Positions 24,849 to 32,588 of a DNA stretch of 44,177 nucleotides are shown one piece after another (the stretch's first letter is position 1; the number at the start of each line of letters is the position of its first letter). This DNA is from CAYUWM01 sp964448395 (GTDB lineage: Bacteria > Chloroflexota > Dehalococcoidia > E44-bin15). The translations under genes were made by a program, and so were the position numbers. The DNA lies in NCBI GenBank assembly GCA_964448395.1, contig CAYUWM010000006.1, forward strand, positions 1-44,177, in the 5' to 3' direction. The notes below the pieces were generated by a model. The model was not told the DNA's origin, did no database searches, and saw only the letters and a list, made by a program, of their open reading frames with translations.

Positions 24849-25415
24849 TTGAAAGTCCTGGGGATTATGGGCAGCCCGCGGATAAAGGGGAACACCGACC
24901 TGCTCCTCGACGAAGCCCTCAAAGGGGCACAGGAGCAGGGTGCAGAGGTCGAAAAGATACTCGTTGATAAGCTCGATATCGCTCCCTGCCGCGAGTACTA
25001 CGGCTGCGAGAAAGACGGCAACTGCGTTATAAGGGACGATATGGATGATATATATCCCAAGCTCCTCGATGCCGGTGCCGTAATCGTAGCCTCTCCGATG
25101 TTCTTCTACGGGCTTTCCAGCCAGGTCAAGGCGCTGATAGACCGTTCCCAGGCGCTGTGGGCGAGACGATATACCCTCAAACAGGAGCCGCCCGACGGGG
25201 GAAGGAAGGGAGCGTTCATCGCCGTCGGCGCCACCAAGGGCAGGGAACTGTTCACTGGATCGATACTGACAGTTAAATATTTCTTCGAGGCGATCGGAGT
25301 CGAGTATGCCGGCGAGCTGCTCGTCCGGGGTGTCGACAAGAGGGGAGAGATAAAGCAGCATCCATCCGCCCTCTCCGACGCATTCGAATCAGGCAAACGA
25401 TTGGTGCAAAAATAA
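24849..25415 (+). CDS. Flavodoxin-fold FMN reductase/iron-sulfur flavoprotein-like protein
   Basis: A 188-aa member of the NADPH-dependent FMN reductase/ISF family. The FMN phosphate loop GSPRIKGNTD is at about residues 8-17. The cysteine stretch PCREYYGCEKDGNCVIRDDM resembles the iron-sulfur flavoprotein motif but has fewer cysteines than a full four-ligand set, so a cluster is uncertain. The start is TTG 24849 with GGAGGG eight bases upstream. It is the first gene of the oxygen-defence island and is preceded by a Crp-type site and a second promoter. It probably passes electrons to island partners such as flavin reductase, rubredoxin or the flavodiiron protein. Confidence 0.85.
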   Translation: MKVLGIMGSPRIKGNTDLLLDEALKGAQEQGAEVEKILVDKLDIAPCREYYGCEKDGNCVIRDDMDDIYPKLLDAGAVIVASPMFFYGLSSQVKALIDRSQALWARRYTLKQEPPDGGRKGAFIAVGATKGRELFTGSILTVKYFFEAIGVEYAGELLVRGVDKRGEIKQHPSALSDAFESGKRLVQK

Positions 25416-25439
25416 TGTTCATCATCGGAGGATAGCGAC

Positions 25440-25628
25440 ATGGCGTGTAAAAAACCAGTTACATCGATCGAGGATGAGATAAAGGCGTCCCTGGTTGACG
25501 GCAAGCTGCCCTGCGCGGTGGCGTTCGGCATCGCCAAGAAGCTCAAGGTCAGCCCCCGGCAGGTGGGCGATACGGCCAACGATTTGCAGATAAAGATAGC
25601 TACCTGCCAGTTGGGCTGCTTCCCGTAG
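25440..25628 (+). CDS. Small conserved-looking protein of unknown function
   Basis: A 62-aa protein with a clear ribosome site (CGGAGGATAG) before ATG 25440. The middle, VAFGIAKKLKVSPRQVGDTAN, looks like a helix-turn-helix-type fold; three cysteines (residues 3, 24 and 55-59 region) could bind metal. I do not recognise a named family. It lies between the flavodoxin-like and PAS genes, in the same direction with short gaps, so it is likely part of the island. Confidence 0.6.
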   Translation: MACKKPVTSIEDEIKASLVDGKLPCAVAFGIAKKLKVSPRQVGDTANDLQIKIATCQLGCFP

Positions 25629-25673
25629 GATTGCGGAACGATAGGCGCAGGTATAGAATTTAGAGGTATGCAG

Positions 25674-26096
25674 ATGGCAAACGGTAACGGCGATCGAGAG
25701 ATAACCTTTGATGCCGGAACGATAAAGCACGACCAATTGGAGGCGGTGCTGAACACCCTGCCGGTCGATATCACCTTCGTGGACAAGGACGATACGGTGA
25801 GATACTTTAACCAGCCAGGCAAGCGCATCTTCGCCCGGGGGAAAGCGGTCATCGGCCGCAAGGTGCAGCAATGCCATCCCCAGAAGAGCTTGGATAAGGT
25901 AAGCAGCATCGTAGGTGAGTTCAAGAGCGGCAAGCGCGATGTCGCCGATTTCTGGATCCAGATGAAGGGCAGGGTGGTCTCCATACGCTTCTTCCCCGTC
26001 CGCGATAAAGAGGGTAATTACCTCGGCTGCCTGGAGGTGGTACAGGACATCACCGAGCTGCAGAAGCTGAAGGGTGAGAAGAGGCTGCTGGATTAA
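25674..26096 (+). CDS. Single PAS-domain protein like the C-terminal part of DUF438 proteins
   Basis: A 140-aa protein consisting of one PAS domain (LEAVLNTLPVDITFVDKDD to VVQDITELQKLK). The core KAVIGRKVQQCHPQKS closely resembles the PAS domain at the end of DUF438/hemerythrin-type proteins of anaerobes, but the DUF438 and hemerythrin parts are missing. ATG 25674 is preferred over ATG 25668 because GAGG (25663-25666) is only one base from the latter and seven from the former. It may be a redox or small-molecule sensor of the island. No output domain is attached. Confidence 0.8.
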   Translation: MANGNGDREITFDAGTIKHDQLEAVLNTLPVDITFVDKDDTVRYFNQPGKRIFARGKAVIGRKVQQCHPQKSLDKVSSIVGEFKSGKRDVADFWIQMKGRVVSIRFFPVRDKEGNYLGCLEVVQDITELQKLKGEKRLLD

Positions 26097-26127
26097 GCCT
26101 GAGTCAGCAATAAAAGAAAGGAGCCGA

Positions 26128-26349
26128 ATGACAAAGATTGAAGACTGGGCAATGGCCAGGGAATCGCTGAGGGAGGAGCTGGATGCCATCAACAAGTATG
26201 AAGGTAGGATAGAGAAGACCGGCGACAACTCTTTGAAAAAGGTGCTCCAGCACAACTCGGACGAGGAGAAGGAACACGTGGCTATGCTGGTCGAGTGGCT
26301 GCGGGAGAACGACCCGACGCAGGACAAGATGTTCGAGGAGCACGACTAA
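26128..26349 (+). CDS. Mini ferritin-like protein (encapsulated-ferritin-like half domain)
   Basis: A 73-aa two-helix protein. REELDAINKYE supplies a glutamate (Glu17) and DEEKEH gives the Glu47-x-x-His50 iron-binding pair, followed by MLVEWLRENDP, the same order as in encapsulin-cargo ferritins, which form iron sites only as dimers. No encapsulin shell gene is visible in the window. The longer frame starting at 26074 is rejected; ATG 26128 has AAAGGAG in the right place. It lies 35 bases before superoxide dismutase. The role is probably ferroxidase or iron storage during oxygen stress. Confidence 0.82.
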   Translation: MTKIEDWAMARESLREELDAINKYEGRIEKTGDNSLKKVLQHNSDEEKEHVAMLVEWLRENDPTQDKMFEEHD

Positions 26350-26384
26350 GTAGTCAATCGCACGAACCAACGAAGGAGGATAAA

Positions 26385-27011
26385 ATGCCTTACACCGCCA
26401 AAGACTACGGCAAACTTTTGGGTATGAAGGGTTTCAGCGATACGCTGCTCAGCAATCACTTCACCCTCTATCAGGGTTATGTAAACAACACAAACAAACT
26501 GTGGGATACGCTCAGCGCCATGCTGAAGGATGGCAAAACGGCCACCCCGGAGTATGCCGAACTTAAACGCCGATTCGGATTCGAGTTTAATGGTATGCGC
26601 CTCCACGAGTATTATTTCGAGAACCTGGGCGGCAAAGGGGCGCCCGGCAAATCAGGCAAGCTGGCCAAGCTGCTACCCGGAGGCTTCGGCAGTTACGAGG
26701 AATGGAAAAAGGACTTCAGGGCGGTGGCCGCCATGCGGGGCATCGGCTGGACCATCCTGTATCAGGACAACACCAACGGCTGGCTGTTCAACCAGTGGAT
26801 CAACGAGCATGAGACCGGCCATGCGGCAGGCTGCACCCCCATCCTGGTGCTGGATGTGTTCGAGCACGCCTTTATGCTGGACTACGGCCTGAAACGGGCC
26901 GACTACATCGACGCATTCTTCAAGAACATCAACTGGGATGCGGTGGAGGCCAGATTAGGGCAATACAACTGTGCAGAACCCGAGGATGTTGATCCTGCGG
27001 CTGAATTCTAA
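26385..27011 (+). CDS. sodB: Iron/manganese superoxide dismutase
   Basis: A 208-aa Fe/Mn superoxide dismutase that converts superoxide to oxygen and peroxide in the cytoplasm. The four metal ligands are seen at His25 (LLSNHFTLYQGYV), His74 (RLHEYYFENL), Asp157 and His161 (LVLDVFEHAFMLDY). The N-terminus departs from the textbook double-His helix: only one His lies in this helix. The start is ATG 26385, with GAAGGAGG (26372-26379) before it, not the longer frame from 26295. Iron versus manganese use cannot be settled from sequence. Confidence 0.93.
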   Translation: MPYTAKDYGKLLGMKGFSDTLLSNHFTLYQGYVNNTNKLWDTLSAMLKDGKTATPEYAELKRRFGFEFNGMRLHEYYFENLGGKGAPGKSGKLAKLLPGGFGSYEEWKKDFRAVAAMRGIGWTILYQDNTNGWLFNQWINEHETGHAAGCTPILVLDVFEHAFMLDYGLKRADYIDAFFKNINWDAVEARLGQYNCAEPEDVDPAAEF

Positions 27012-27055
27012 AATGTTAATAACACTGGACGACAACATTCAAAGATAGGGGGACT

Positions 27056-27562
27056 ATGGACACCAAAGCTTTACACCTCATAAGTTACGGCCTGTATATA
27101 GTAGGCTCGAAAAAGGGTGATAAGATCAACGGCCAGACGGCCAACACCGTGATACAGGTTTCCTCTGAGCCGCCTTTAATCTCGGTATGCATCAACAAGC
27201 AGAACCTGACGCACGAGTTCATCGAGGACAGCGGCGTCTTCACTGCTTCCATCATAGCTCAGGATTCCCCGTTGAGCTTAGTCGGGGGCTTCGGCTTCAA
27301 ATCCGGACGTGACGTGGATAAATTCAAAAGTATCAACCACAAGCTGGGGGAGACCGGCGCGCCCGTAGTGCTGGATGACATCATAGCTTATCTGGAAGCT
27401 AAGGTGATCAACAAGGTCGATGTCGGCACGCATACCATCTTCATCGGAGACCTGGTGGGCGCCGAGGTTCTAAAGGAAGGTGAGCCGATGACTTACGCTT
27501 ATTACCACTTGGTGAAGCGCGGTACTACCCCCAAGACGGCCCCATCCTTCCATGAGGACTAA
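27056..27562 (+). CDS. Flavin reductase-domain protein (split Hrb/flavoredoxin type)
   Basis: A 168-aa FMN-binding split-barrel protein. It opens with ALHLISYGLYIVGSKKGDKINGQTANT, typical of the flavin reductase part of high-molecular-weight rubredoxin (Hrb) of acetogens and of flavoredoxin. In Moorella Hrb this domain is fused to rubredoxin and feeds the flavodiiron protein FprA. Here rubredoxin is a separate gene 18 bases downstream and FprA is two genes later, so the same NAD(P)H to flavin to rubredoxin to FprA chain is likely. ATG 27056 follows AGGGGG. Confidence 0.88.
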   Translation: MDTKALHLISYGLYIVGSKKGDKINGQTANTVIQVSSEPPLISVCINKQNLTHEFIEDSGVFTASIIAQDSPLSLVGGFGFKSGRDVDKFKSINHKLGETGAPVVLDDIIAYLEAKVINKVDVGTHTIFIGDLVGAEVLKEGEPMTYAYYHLVKRGTTPKTAPSFHED

Positions 27563-27580
27563 ACGAGAGAGGAGACTGGC

Positions 27581-27742
27581 GTGAAGTATAAATGTAGTGT
27601 ATGTGGATACGTCTACGACCCGGAGCAGGGCGATCCCGACGGTGACATATCACCCGGCACCGCCTTCGAGAACCTGCCCGATGACTGGCAATGCCCGGTC
27701 TGCGGCGCGAGCAAGGACGAGTTCGAGAAGATAGACGAGTAG
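27581..27742 (+). CDS. Rubredoxin
   Basis: A 53-aa rubredoxin starting at GTG 27581 with AGAGAGGAG upstream. The iron is bound by Cys5-x2-Cys8 (KCSVCGYVYDP) and Cys38-x2-Cys41 (WQCPVCGASKDEF), and the family turn GDPDGDISPGT is complete. It is a small cytoplasmic electron carrier placed between flavin reductase and flavodiiron protein genes, its expected partners. Confidence 0.96.
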   Translation: MKYKCSVCGYVYDPEQGDPDGDISPGTAFENLPDDWQCPVCGASKDEFEKIDE

Positions 27743-27771
27743 AATCGCTCTTTCCCAGGAGGTGAACTGAG

Positions 27772-27960
27772 ATGACAGAACAGATATGCCCAACGTGCGG
27801 CTGCCTTATATCCGGCGAAGGCTACGAGACCGGAGGCGTTGTTTTCTGCTGCGAACCCTGCGCCAAGGACGAGTCCTGTGGCTGCGGTTGCTGCGCTGAT
27901 GCACCGGAATCGAGTCCTATTGAAGATGAGGTGAAGCACTGGTACATACGCAGGTCCTGA
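27772..27960 (+). CDS. Small Cys-rich metal-binding protein (metallothionein-like)
   Basis: A 62-aa protein with eleven cysteines in the first 41 residues: CPTCGC, then CCEPC, then CGCGCC. This fits a bacterial metallothionein-like or double zinc-knuckle protein that binds thiophilic metal. Start ATG 27772 has AGGAGG before it. It lies 29 bases after rubredoxin in the oxygen-defence run. I cannot name the exact family. Confidence 0.75.
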   Translation: MTEQICPTCGCLISGEGYETGGVVFCCEPCAKDESCGCGCCADAPESSPIEDEVKHWYIRRS

Positions 27961-28133
27961 CGGTAGCTTCACCTGCCCCGGCGGGGCACACGAATCCAAA
28001 GTTACCGATTAAAAGGAGTGGGTAGGGAACAAGGGACAAGCCCTGCTCATGCTATGCAAGGAGCTGGCGGCATGGGTGTTCACCCCGCCAGCGACGTCTA
28101 AAGAGGACTAGTTGATTATTCGAGGGTACAGAC
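27961..28133. other. 173-bp spacer with two G/C hairpins
   Basis: The hairpin TGCCCC-GGC-GGGGCA lies at about 27972-27986, and a second, stronger one pairs GCTGGCGG with CCGCCAGC around 28070-28095. Neither is followed by a T-run. The spacer may process or partly attenuate the mRNA between the rubredoxin and flavodiiron genes. Short frames in it have no proper ribosome site. Confidence 0.4.
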
Positions 28134-29324
28134 TTGAAGAAAATAGAACTGGCTGAAGGTGTCTACTGGGTAGGCGCCATCGACTGGAATATCAGGAACT
28201 TCCACGGCTACTCCACGCACGTGGGCACGACCTATAACGCCTACCTAATCGTCGACCAGAAGGTGGCCCTCATCGACACAGTCAAGGCCCCCTTCTATGG
28301 CGAACTGGCAGCTAGAGTAAACGAGATCGTTTCCTTCGCCGACATCGACTACGTGGTATCGAACCACGTCGAGATGGACCACTCCGGCTCGTTGCCGATG
28401 GTGATGGACGCGGCTAAAAAGGCCAAGCTGATCACGCTGGAGAAGTTCGGCGAGAACGGACTGAGCAAAACGTTTCATGCCCAATGGCCGACCATAGCGG
28501 TAAAGGAGGGCAGCGAGCTTAAGCTGGGCAAGCGCAATCTGACCTTCATACCCACCCCCATGCTCCACTGGCCCGACTCCATGTGCACCTACCTGATCGA
28601 GGACAAGATCCTGTTCTCCATGGACGCCTTCGGGCAGCACCTGGCTAGCTCACAGCGGTTCGATGATGAAGTGGGGCTGGGGATAATCATGCCGCAGGCA
28701 ACGAAATACTACGCCAATATCCTGATGCCCTTCGGCGACCTGATAGTGAAGGCCGCGGAGAAGCTAGGCGGCATCGACATAGACATGATCGCCCCCAGCC
28801 ACGGCATTATATGGCGCTCTCACCTGAGCGATATCCTAAGCGCTTATACTTCATGGGGCAAGGGTGAAACCGTCAACAAGGCGCTGGTGATATATGATAC
28901 AATGTGGGGCAGCACCGAGAAGATGGCGCTCGCGCTGGCGGAGGGCATCGCCGGGGAAGGCATCAAGGTTAAGGTTTATAACCTGAGCAAGTCAGACCAC
29001 AGCGACATCATCAAAGAGGTGCTCGATGCCAGGGCAATCCTGGTCGGCTCACCGACGCTCAATAACGGGATGTTCCCTACCGTATCGCAATTCCTGTGCT
29101 ACCTGAAGGGACTGAAGCCCAAGGGCAAGATCGGTGCCGCCTTCGGTTCGCACGGATGGGCCGGCGGTGCCGTCAAGGCGGTGCAGCAGGAGCTGGAGGC
29201 CGCCGGAATCGACCTGATGGAATCAGGTCTCGCATTTAAGTTTGTGCCCGATGCGGAAGAATTACAGAAGTGCGCAGATTTCGGCAAAACGGTGGCGCAA
29301 TGTATGAAACAAGGAGGTGTCTAA
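28134..29324 (+). CDS. fprA: Flavodiiron protein (FprA, A-type flavoprotein)
   Basis: A 396-aa flavodiiron protein that reduces oxygen to water and/or NO to nitrous oxide. The N-terminal metallo-beta-lactamase-like domain has the diiron ligands His78-x-Glu80-x-Asp82-His83 (NHVEMDHSG), His144 (MLHWPDS), Asp163 (SMDAFG) and His222 (PSHGIIW). From about residue 250 follows a flavodoxin domain with the FMN loop YDTMWGSTEKM. There is no extra C-terminal domain, so electrons must come from a partner, fitting the rubredoxin and flavin reductase upstream. The start is TTG 28134. The stop overlaps the next start (TAATG). Confidence 0.95.
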   Translation: MKKIELAEGVYWVGAIDWNIRNFHGYSTHVGTTYNAYLIVDQKVALIDTVKAPFYGELAARVNEIVSFADIDYVVSNHVEMDHSGSLPMVMDAAKKAKLITLEKFGENGLSKTFHAQWPTIAVKEGSELKLGKRNLTFIPTPMLHWPDSMCTYLIEDKILFSMDAFGQHLASSQRFDDEVGLGIIMPQATKYYANILMPFGDLIVKAAEKLGGIDIDMIAPSHGIIWRSHLSDILSAYTSWGKGETVNKALVIYDTMWGSTEKMALALAEGIAGEGIKVKVYNLSKSDHSDIIKEVLDARAILVGSPTLNNGMFPTVSQFLCYLKGLKPKGKIGAAFGSHGWAGGAVKAVQQELEAAGIDLMESGLAFKFVPDAEELQKCADFGKTVAQCMKQGGV

Positions 29325-29845
29325 TGGTAAGTGAGATCGATGCCCTGAGACTGGCCATCGAGAAGGAAAGGGGGGCACACCAGTACTACAGCGAGGCAGC
29401 CGGGCGCGTCACCAACGAGGCCAGTAAAAAGATGTTCACCTGGCTGGCTAACGAAGAGAAGGGCCACCTCCATCTGCTAGAGAGCCAGTGCGCAGCCGTC
29501 GAGCAAAGCAGCGAGTGGCTTGCCGAGGATAAAACCCCTGCCGGCTGTAAACTATCAACACCCATCGCCCGCTCGGAGTTCCCTTCTCTATCCGAGGCCA
29601 AGGACGATCCCAGAACCGAAGTGCCGGAGATGGATATACTGAGCAAGGCCATCGCCGACGAGCGGGAGGCCGCTCAATCGTACGCTGAGATGGCGGAGGC
29701 CGTCTCCGACCCCAAGGGCAAGGAGATGTTGCGCAAGCTCTCCCAGATCGAGAACGGGCACCTGGCGCTGCTCGAAGAGGAGTATGAGTTCATACGCCGC
29801 TCCAAGCCCATGTTCCCCCTGCACCGCTTCACGCTGTCCGCCTAA
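29324..29845 (+). CDS. Rubrerythrin-like ferritin-fold protein (duplicated half-domains, no rubredoxin tail)
   Basis: A 173-aa ferritin-like protein. Two related halves are seen: the first has EKERGAHQYYSEAA and Glu45-x-x-His48 (NEEKGHLHLLE), the second ADEREAAQSYAEMA and IENGHLALLEEEY. These helices can build a rubrerythrin-type diiron site for peroxide reduction. The C-terminal rubredoxin domain of classical rubrerythrin is absent; the separate rubredoxin upstream could supply electrons. ATG 29324 overlaps the flavodiiron stop by one base and follows AAGGAGG, so translation is coupled. A longer frame from 29270 is not needed. Confidence 0.87.
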   Translation: MVSEIDALRLAIEKERGAHQYYSEAAGRVTNEASKKMFTWLANEEKGHLHLLESQCAAVEQSSEWLAEDKTPAGCKLSTPIARSEFPSLSEAKDDPRTEVPEMDILSKAIADEREAAQSYAEMAEAVSDPKGKEMLRKLSQIENGHLALLEEEYEFIRRSKPMFPLHRFTLSA

Positions 29846-30027
29846 GGTTAATCTTGAATAATGGCGTCCCAACGTGGTCATCTCAGGACAGCTTGCTGTT
29901 TCGGCACGTGTCGATCCATCAGCCGATACCGCGAAGTGGTAAAGCCCCTCCATGCACACGGAACAAAATAATGTAGACCCGGAGAGATTCCAGCCAACAC
30001 ACCTAGAAATTATAGAGGTTATCAAAG
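29846..30027. other. 182-bp intergenic spacer
   Basis: No gene with a ribosome site is found. A 36-codon frame from 29861 lacks one. A promoter for the ligase gene at 30028 probably lies here, but I see no convincing -35/-10 pair. Confidence 0.3.
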
Positions 30028-31773
30028 ATGAAGATTCGACAATCACCGCCGCACTATGAGGACGCCAACCTGCAGGACTACGAGTCAGCATATGCAGACT
30101 TCCAGTGGTCGGATGTGGAGCAGGAATTCGACTGGTACCGGACCGGCAAGCTGAACATGGCCCACGAGGCTATCGACCGCCACTGCCAGACGAAGCGCAG
30201 GGATAAGATAGCACTATACTACCTGTCCGACGAGCGCGACGAGCAATACACCTTCGAGCAACTGCGCATCCTGTCCAACAAGTTCGCCAATGTCCTCCGC
30301 GGACTAGGCATCGGCAAGGGAGATCGAGTGTTCATCTTCATGCCGCGCGCCCCCGAGGTCCACATCGGTTTCATCGGCATCGCCAAGGTGGGAGCCATAG
30401 TGGGGCCCCTGTTCGAGGCGTTCATGGAAGAGGCCCTCAAGGATAGACTTCAGGACAGCGAGGCGGTGGCGATAATCACCACCCCGGAATTGAAACCCCG
30501 CATCCCCAGGCAGGAACTGCCGTCCCTCAAACATGTCATCCTGGTCGGTGATACCGGAGAACTCGGCCCGGGCGAGGTGAGCTACGAACAGCTCATGTCG
30601 CAGGCACCTGAAGAGGCTGATATCGAGTGGGTGGACCGCGAAGACCCGCTGATCCTGCACTATACCTCTGGCTCCACCGGTAAGCCCAAGGGCGTGCTCC
30701 ATGTTCACAACGCAATGATCGGCCACTATCAAACGTCGAAATGGGTGCTCGACCTCAAGGATGACGATGTCTACTGGTGCACCGCCGACCCCGGCTGGAT
30801 CACCGGCACCTCCTACGGCATCTACGGACCCTGGCTGCTGGGGACAAGCATCGTCCTCCGCGGCGGCAGATTCGACCCGGAGAAGTCCTTTGCCACTATA
30901 GACCGGTATAAGGTGACGGTATGGTTCAGCGCCCCTACCGCCTTCCGGCGGATGATGGCAACCAGCGACGAATTGCGACACAGATACAGCCTGGGAAGCC
31001 TGCGCCACATCCTTAGCGCCGGCGAGCCGCTCAACCCGGCAGTCATTACCTGGGCGCAGCACACGCTCGGCATGCCGATCTACGACAACTGGTGGATGAC
31101 CGAATCGGGCATGCAGCTGATCGCCAACTACCGCTGCCTGCCAATCAAGCCCGGCTCCATGGGCAAGCCCGTGCCCGGCGTTATCGCTACAATACTGGAT
31201 GACGACGGTAATGAGTTACCCCCCAACCATATAGGCAACCTCGCCATCAAAGCGGGGTGGCCCGCCATGATGCGGCAGATATGGAGAAACGACAGCAAGT
31301 ACCGGGAATATTTCCCCTTCAACTCATGGTTCATCTCCGGTGACTCCGCCCATCGGGACGACGATGGCTACTTCTGGTTCCAGGGGCGTATCGATGATAT
31401 CATCAAGACATCCGGGGAGAGGGTCGGCCCTTTCGAGGTGGAGAGCGTTTTGCTGGAGCATCCAGCGATAGTGGAGGCCGGGGTCATCGGCAAACCCGAC
31501 CCGCTCAGGGGACAGATCATCAAGGCATTCGTTTGCCTCCGCGACGGCTACGAAGAGAGCGAAGAATTAAAAAAAGAGATCATGGATTTCGTGCGCAAGC
31601 ATCTGGCGGCACATGCCGTACCCCGCGAGATCGAGTTTGAATGTGCATTGCCCAAGACCAGGAGCGGCAAGATAATGCGCCGGGTGCTGAAGGCCTGGGA
31701 TCTGGGACTTCCTGCCGGGGACCTCTCAACAATGGACGACGCAAGCCATTTCCATGACCAGAATGGTCACTAG
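30028..31773 (+). CDS. Acetyl-CoA synthetase-like AMP-forming acyl-CoA ligase
   Basis: A 581-aa ANL-family ligase close to acetyl-CoA synthetase. The ATP loop YTSGSTGKPKGV, the DNWWMTESG motif, the hinge GRIDDIIKTSGERVGPFEVES and the C-terminal TRSGKIMRR with the catalytic, acetylation-prone lysine are all intact. It is shorter than E. coli Acs (about 650 aa), as common for the anaerobe/archaeal forms. It would activate acetate or a short fatty acid with ATP to acyl-CoA. It stands between the oxygen-defence island and the Crp-type gene. ATG 30028 follows AGAGGTTATCAAAG. Confidence 0.9.
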   Translation: MKIRQSPPHYEDANLQDYESAYADFQWSDVEQEFDWYRTGKLNMAHEAIDRHCQTKRRDKIALYYLSDERDEQYTFEQLRILSNKFANVLRGLGIGKGDRVFIFMPRAPEVHIGFIGIAKVGAIVGPLFEAFMEEALKDRLQDSEAVAIITTPELKPRIPRQELPSLKHVILVGDTGELGPGEVSYEQLMSQAPEEADIEWVDREDPLILHYTSGSTGKPKGVLHVHNAMIGHYQTSKWVLDLKDDDVYWCTADPGWITGTSYGIYGPWLLGTSIVLRGGRFDPEKSFATIDRYKVTVWFSAPTAFRRMMATSDELRHRYSLGSLRHILSAGEPLNPAVITWAQHTLGMPIYDNWWMTESGMQLIANYRCLPIKPGSMGKPVPGVIATILDDDGNELPPNHIGNLAIKAGWPAMMRQIWRNDSKYREYFPFNSWFISGDSAHRDDDGYFWFQGRIDDIIKTSGERVGPFEVESVLLEHPAIVEAGVIGKPDPLRGQIIKAFVCLRDGYEESEELKKEIMDFVRKHLAAHAVPREIEFECALPKTRSGKIMRRVLKAWDLGLPAGDLSTMDDASHFHDQNGH

Positions 31774-31777
31774 TTTT
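31755..31777 (+). terminator. Weak hairpin at the end of the ligase gene
   Basis: TGACCA-GAA-TGGTCA (31755-31769) is a perfect 6-bp stem overlapping the last codons, followed by CTAGTTTT. It is a plausible but weak intrinsic terminator. Confidence 0.3.
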
Positions 31778-31802
31778 AACCTGCGACTGCGGATGTTATA
31801 AT
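31775..31802 (+). promoter_or_regulatory. Putative promoter of the Crp-type regulator gene
   Basis: A perfect -10 TATAAT (31797-31802) lies 42 bases before the ATG at 31844. The -35 region (TTTAAC, 16-base spacer) is poor, so activation or weak expression is expected. Confidence 0.45.
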
Positions 31803-31843
31803 GGTTCACCAGGGGCCCCATCGCTGCGAAATACGGAATATAG

Positions 31844-32515
31844 ATGACGGTTCAGATAGAGACGCTGCAGTCCATCCCCTACTTCCACGGAATCAGCTTA
31901 GAAGACCTTAACACGATCAAGGATTCATTCTTCGAGAAGACAGCGGAAAGGGGAGAGCTGATACTGGCAGAGGAAGAGCCCTCCAATGTGCTGTACTTCA
32001 TTACCTCCGGCGCAGTGAAACTATTCAAGACATCGGCTGACGGGAAAGAGCAGATACTCGATATCGCCCGACCGGGCCAGTCGATAAACGATGTCCCCGT
32101 TTTCGACGGCAACCCGAACCTTACCAGCGCTCAGGCGATGGGGCCGGTAATACTGTACGGGGTCGACAAGGCAGCTTTAGATAGAATCCTGCAGCTATAC
32201 CCCAGGGTGGCCCAAAACGCCAACAAAGTTCTAGCCGGACAGGTGCGCCGCCTTACCTCGCTGGTCGAGGACCTTTCCTTCAAGCCGGTTATCGGCAGGG
32301 TGGCCAAGATACTATTAGAGAACAGTGAAGAGAACCCCGACTCCCACCCTAAGCTCACCCAGCAGGATATGGCGGCCATGGCCGGCACCGCCCGCGAGGT
32401 GGTCGGCAGGTCGCTCAAGGCCCTTGAAGAAGAAGGATTGATCAGGCTGGAGCGACACCGCCTGGTGATCAGCGACAAGGAAGCGCTTAAAGATATGGTG
32501 GCGGCATTTTCTTAA
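31844..32515 (+). CDS. Crp/Fnr-family transcription regulator
   Basis: A 223-aa regulator with an N-terminal effector beta-roll (about 1-115), a dimerisation helix (115-145) and a winged helix. The recognition helix GTAREVVGRSLKALE gives Arg184-Glu185-x3-Arg189, the same spacing as Arg180, Glu181 and Arg185 of E. coli Crp, which read TGTGA-type half-sites. The phosphate cassette (GQSINDVPVFDGNPNLTSAQA) lacks the usual Glu and Arg that bind cAMP, and there is no Fnr cysteine set, so the effector is probably not cAMP or an Fnr Fe-S cluster; a heme or another small ligand is possible. Four sites of the predicted type occur in the window, one directly downstream. Confidence 0.93.
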   Translation: MTVQIETLQSIPYFHGISLEDLNTIKDSFFEKTAERGELILAEEEPSNVLYFITSGAVKLFKTSADGKEQILDIARPGQSINDVPVFDGNPNLTSAQAMGPVILYGVDKAALDRILQLYPRVAQNANKVLAGQVRRLTSLVEDLSFKPVIGRVAKILLENSEENPDSHPKLTQQDMAAMAGTAREVVGRSLKALEEEGLIRLERHRLVISDKEALKDMVAAFS

Positions 32516-32521
32516 GCTTGT

Positions 32522-32565
32522 TGAGACAAACGTCACACACATCGATTGAAAGCCAATTATATGAT
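32522..32565 (+). promoter_or_regulatory. Crp-type site 2 with class II-like promoter
   Basis: TGAGA-CAAACG-TCACA (32522-32537) starts 7 bases after the regulator's stop. TATGAT (32560-32565) follows 22 bases later, one base more than in the other copies. It drives the ferredoxin gene at 32589. Confidence 0.7.
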
Positions 32566-32588
32566 TAAAATAGAGGGAGGCGAGAGGA

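Noticed and set aside
26295..26384. Upstream extension of superoxide dismutase
   Set aside because: The open frame runs back into the ferritin-like gene, but the strong ribosome site and family start are at 26385.
28020..28113. Short frames between the Cys-rich and flavodiiron genes
   Set aside because: They are about 20-27 codons long, their starts overlap or lack a ribosome site, and the region is dominated by hairpins.
29861..29971. 36-codon frame upstream of the acyl-CoA ligase gene
   Set aside because: No ribosome site and no recognisable sequence.
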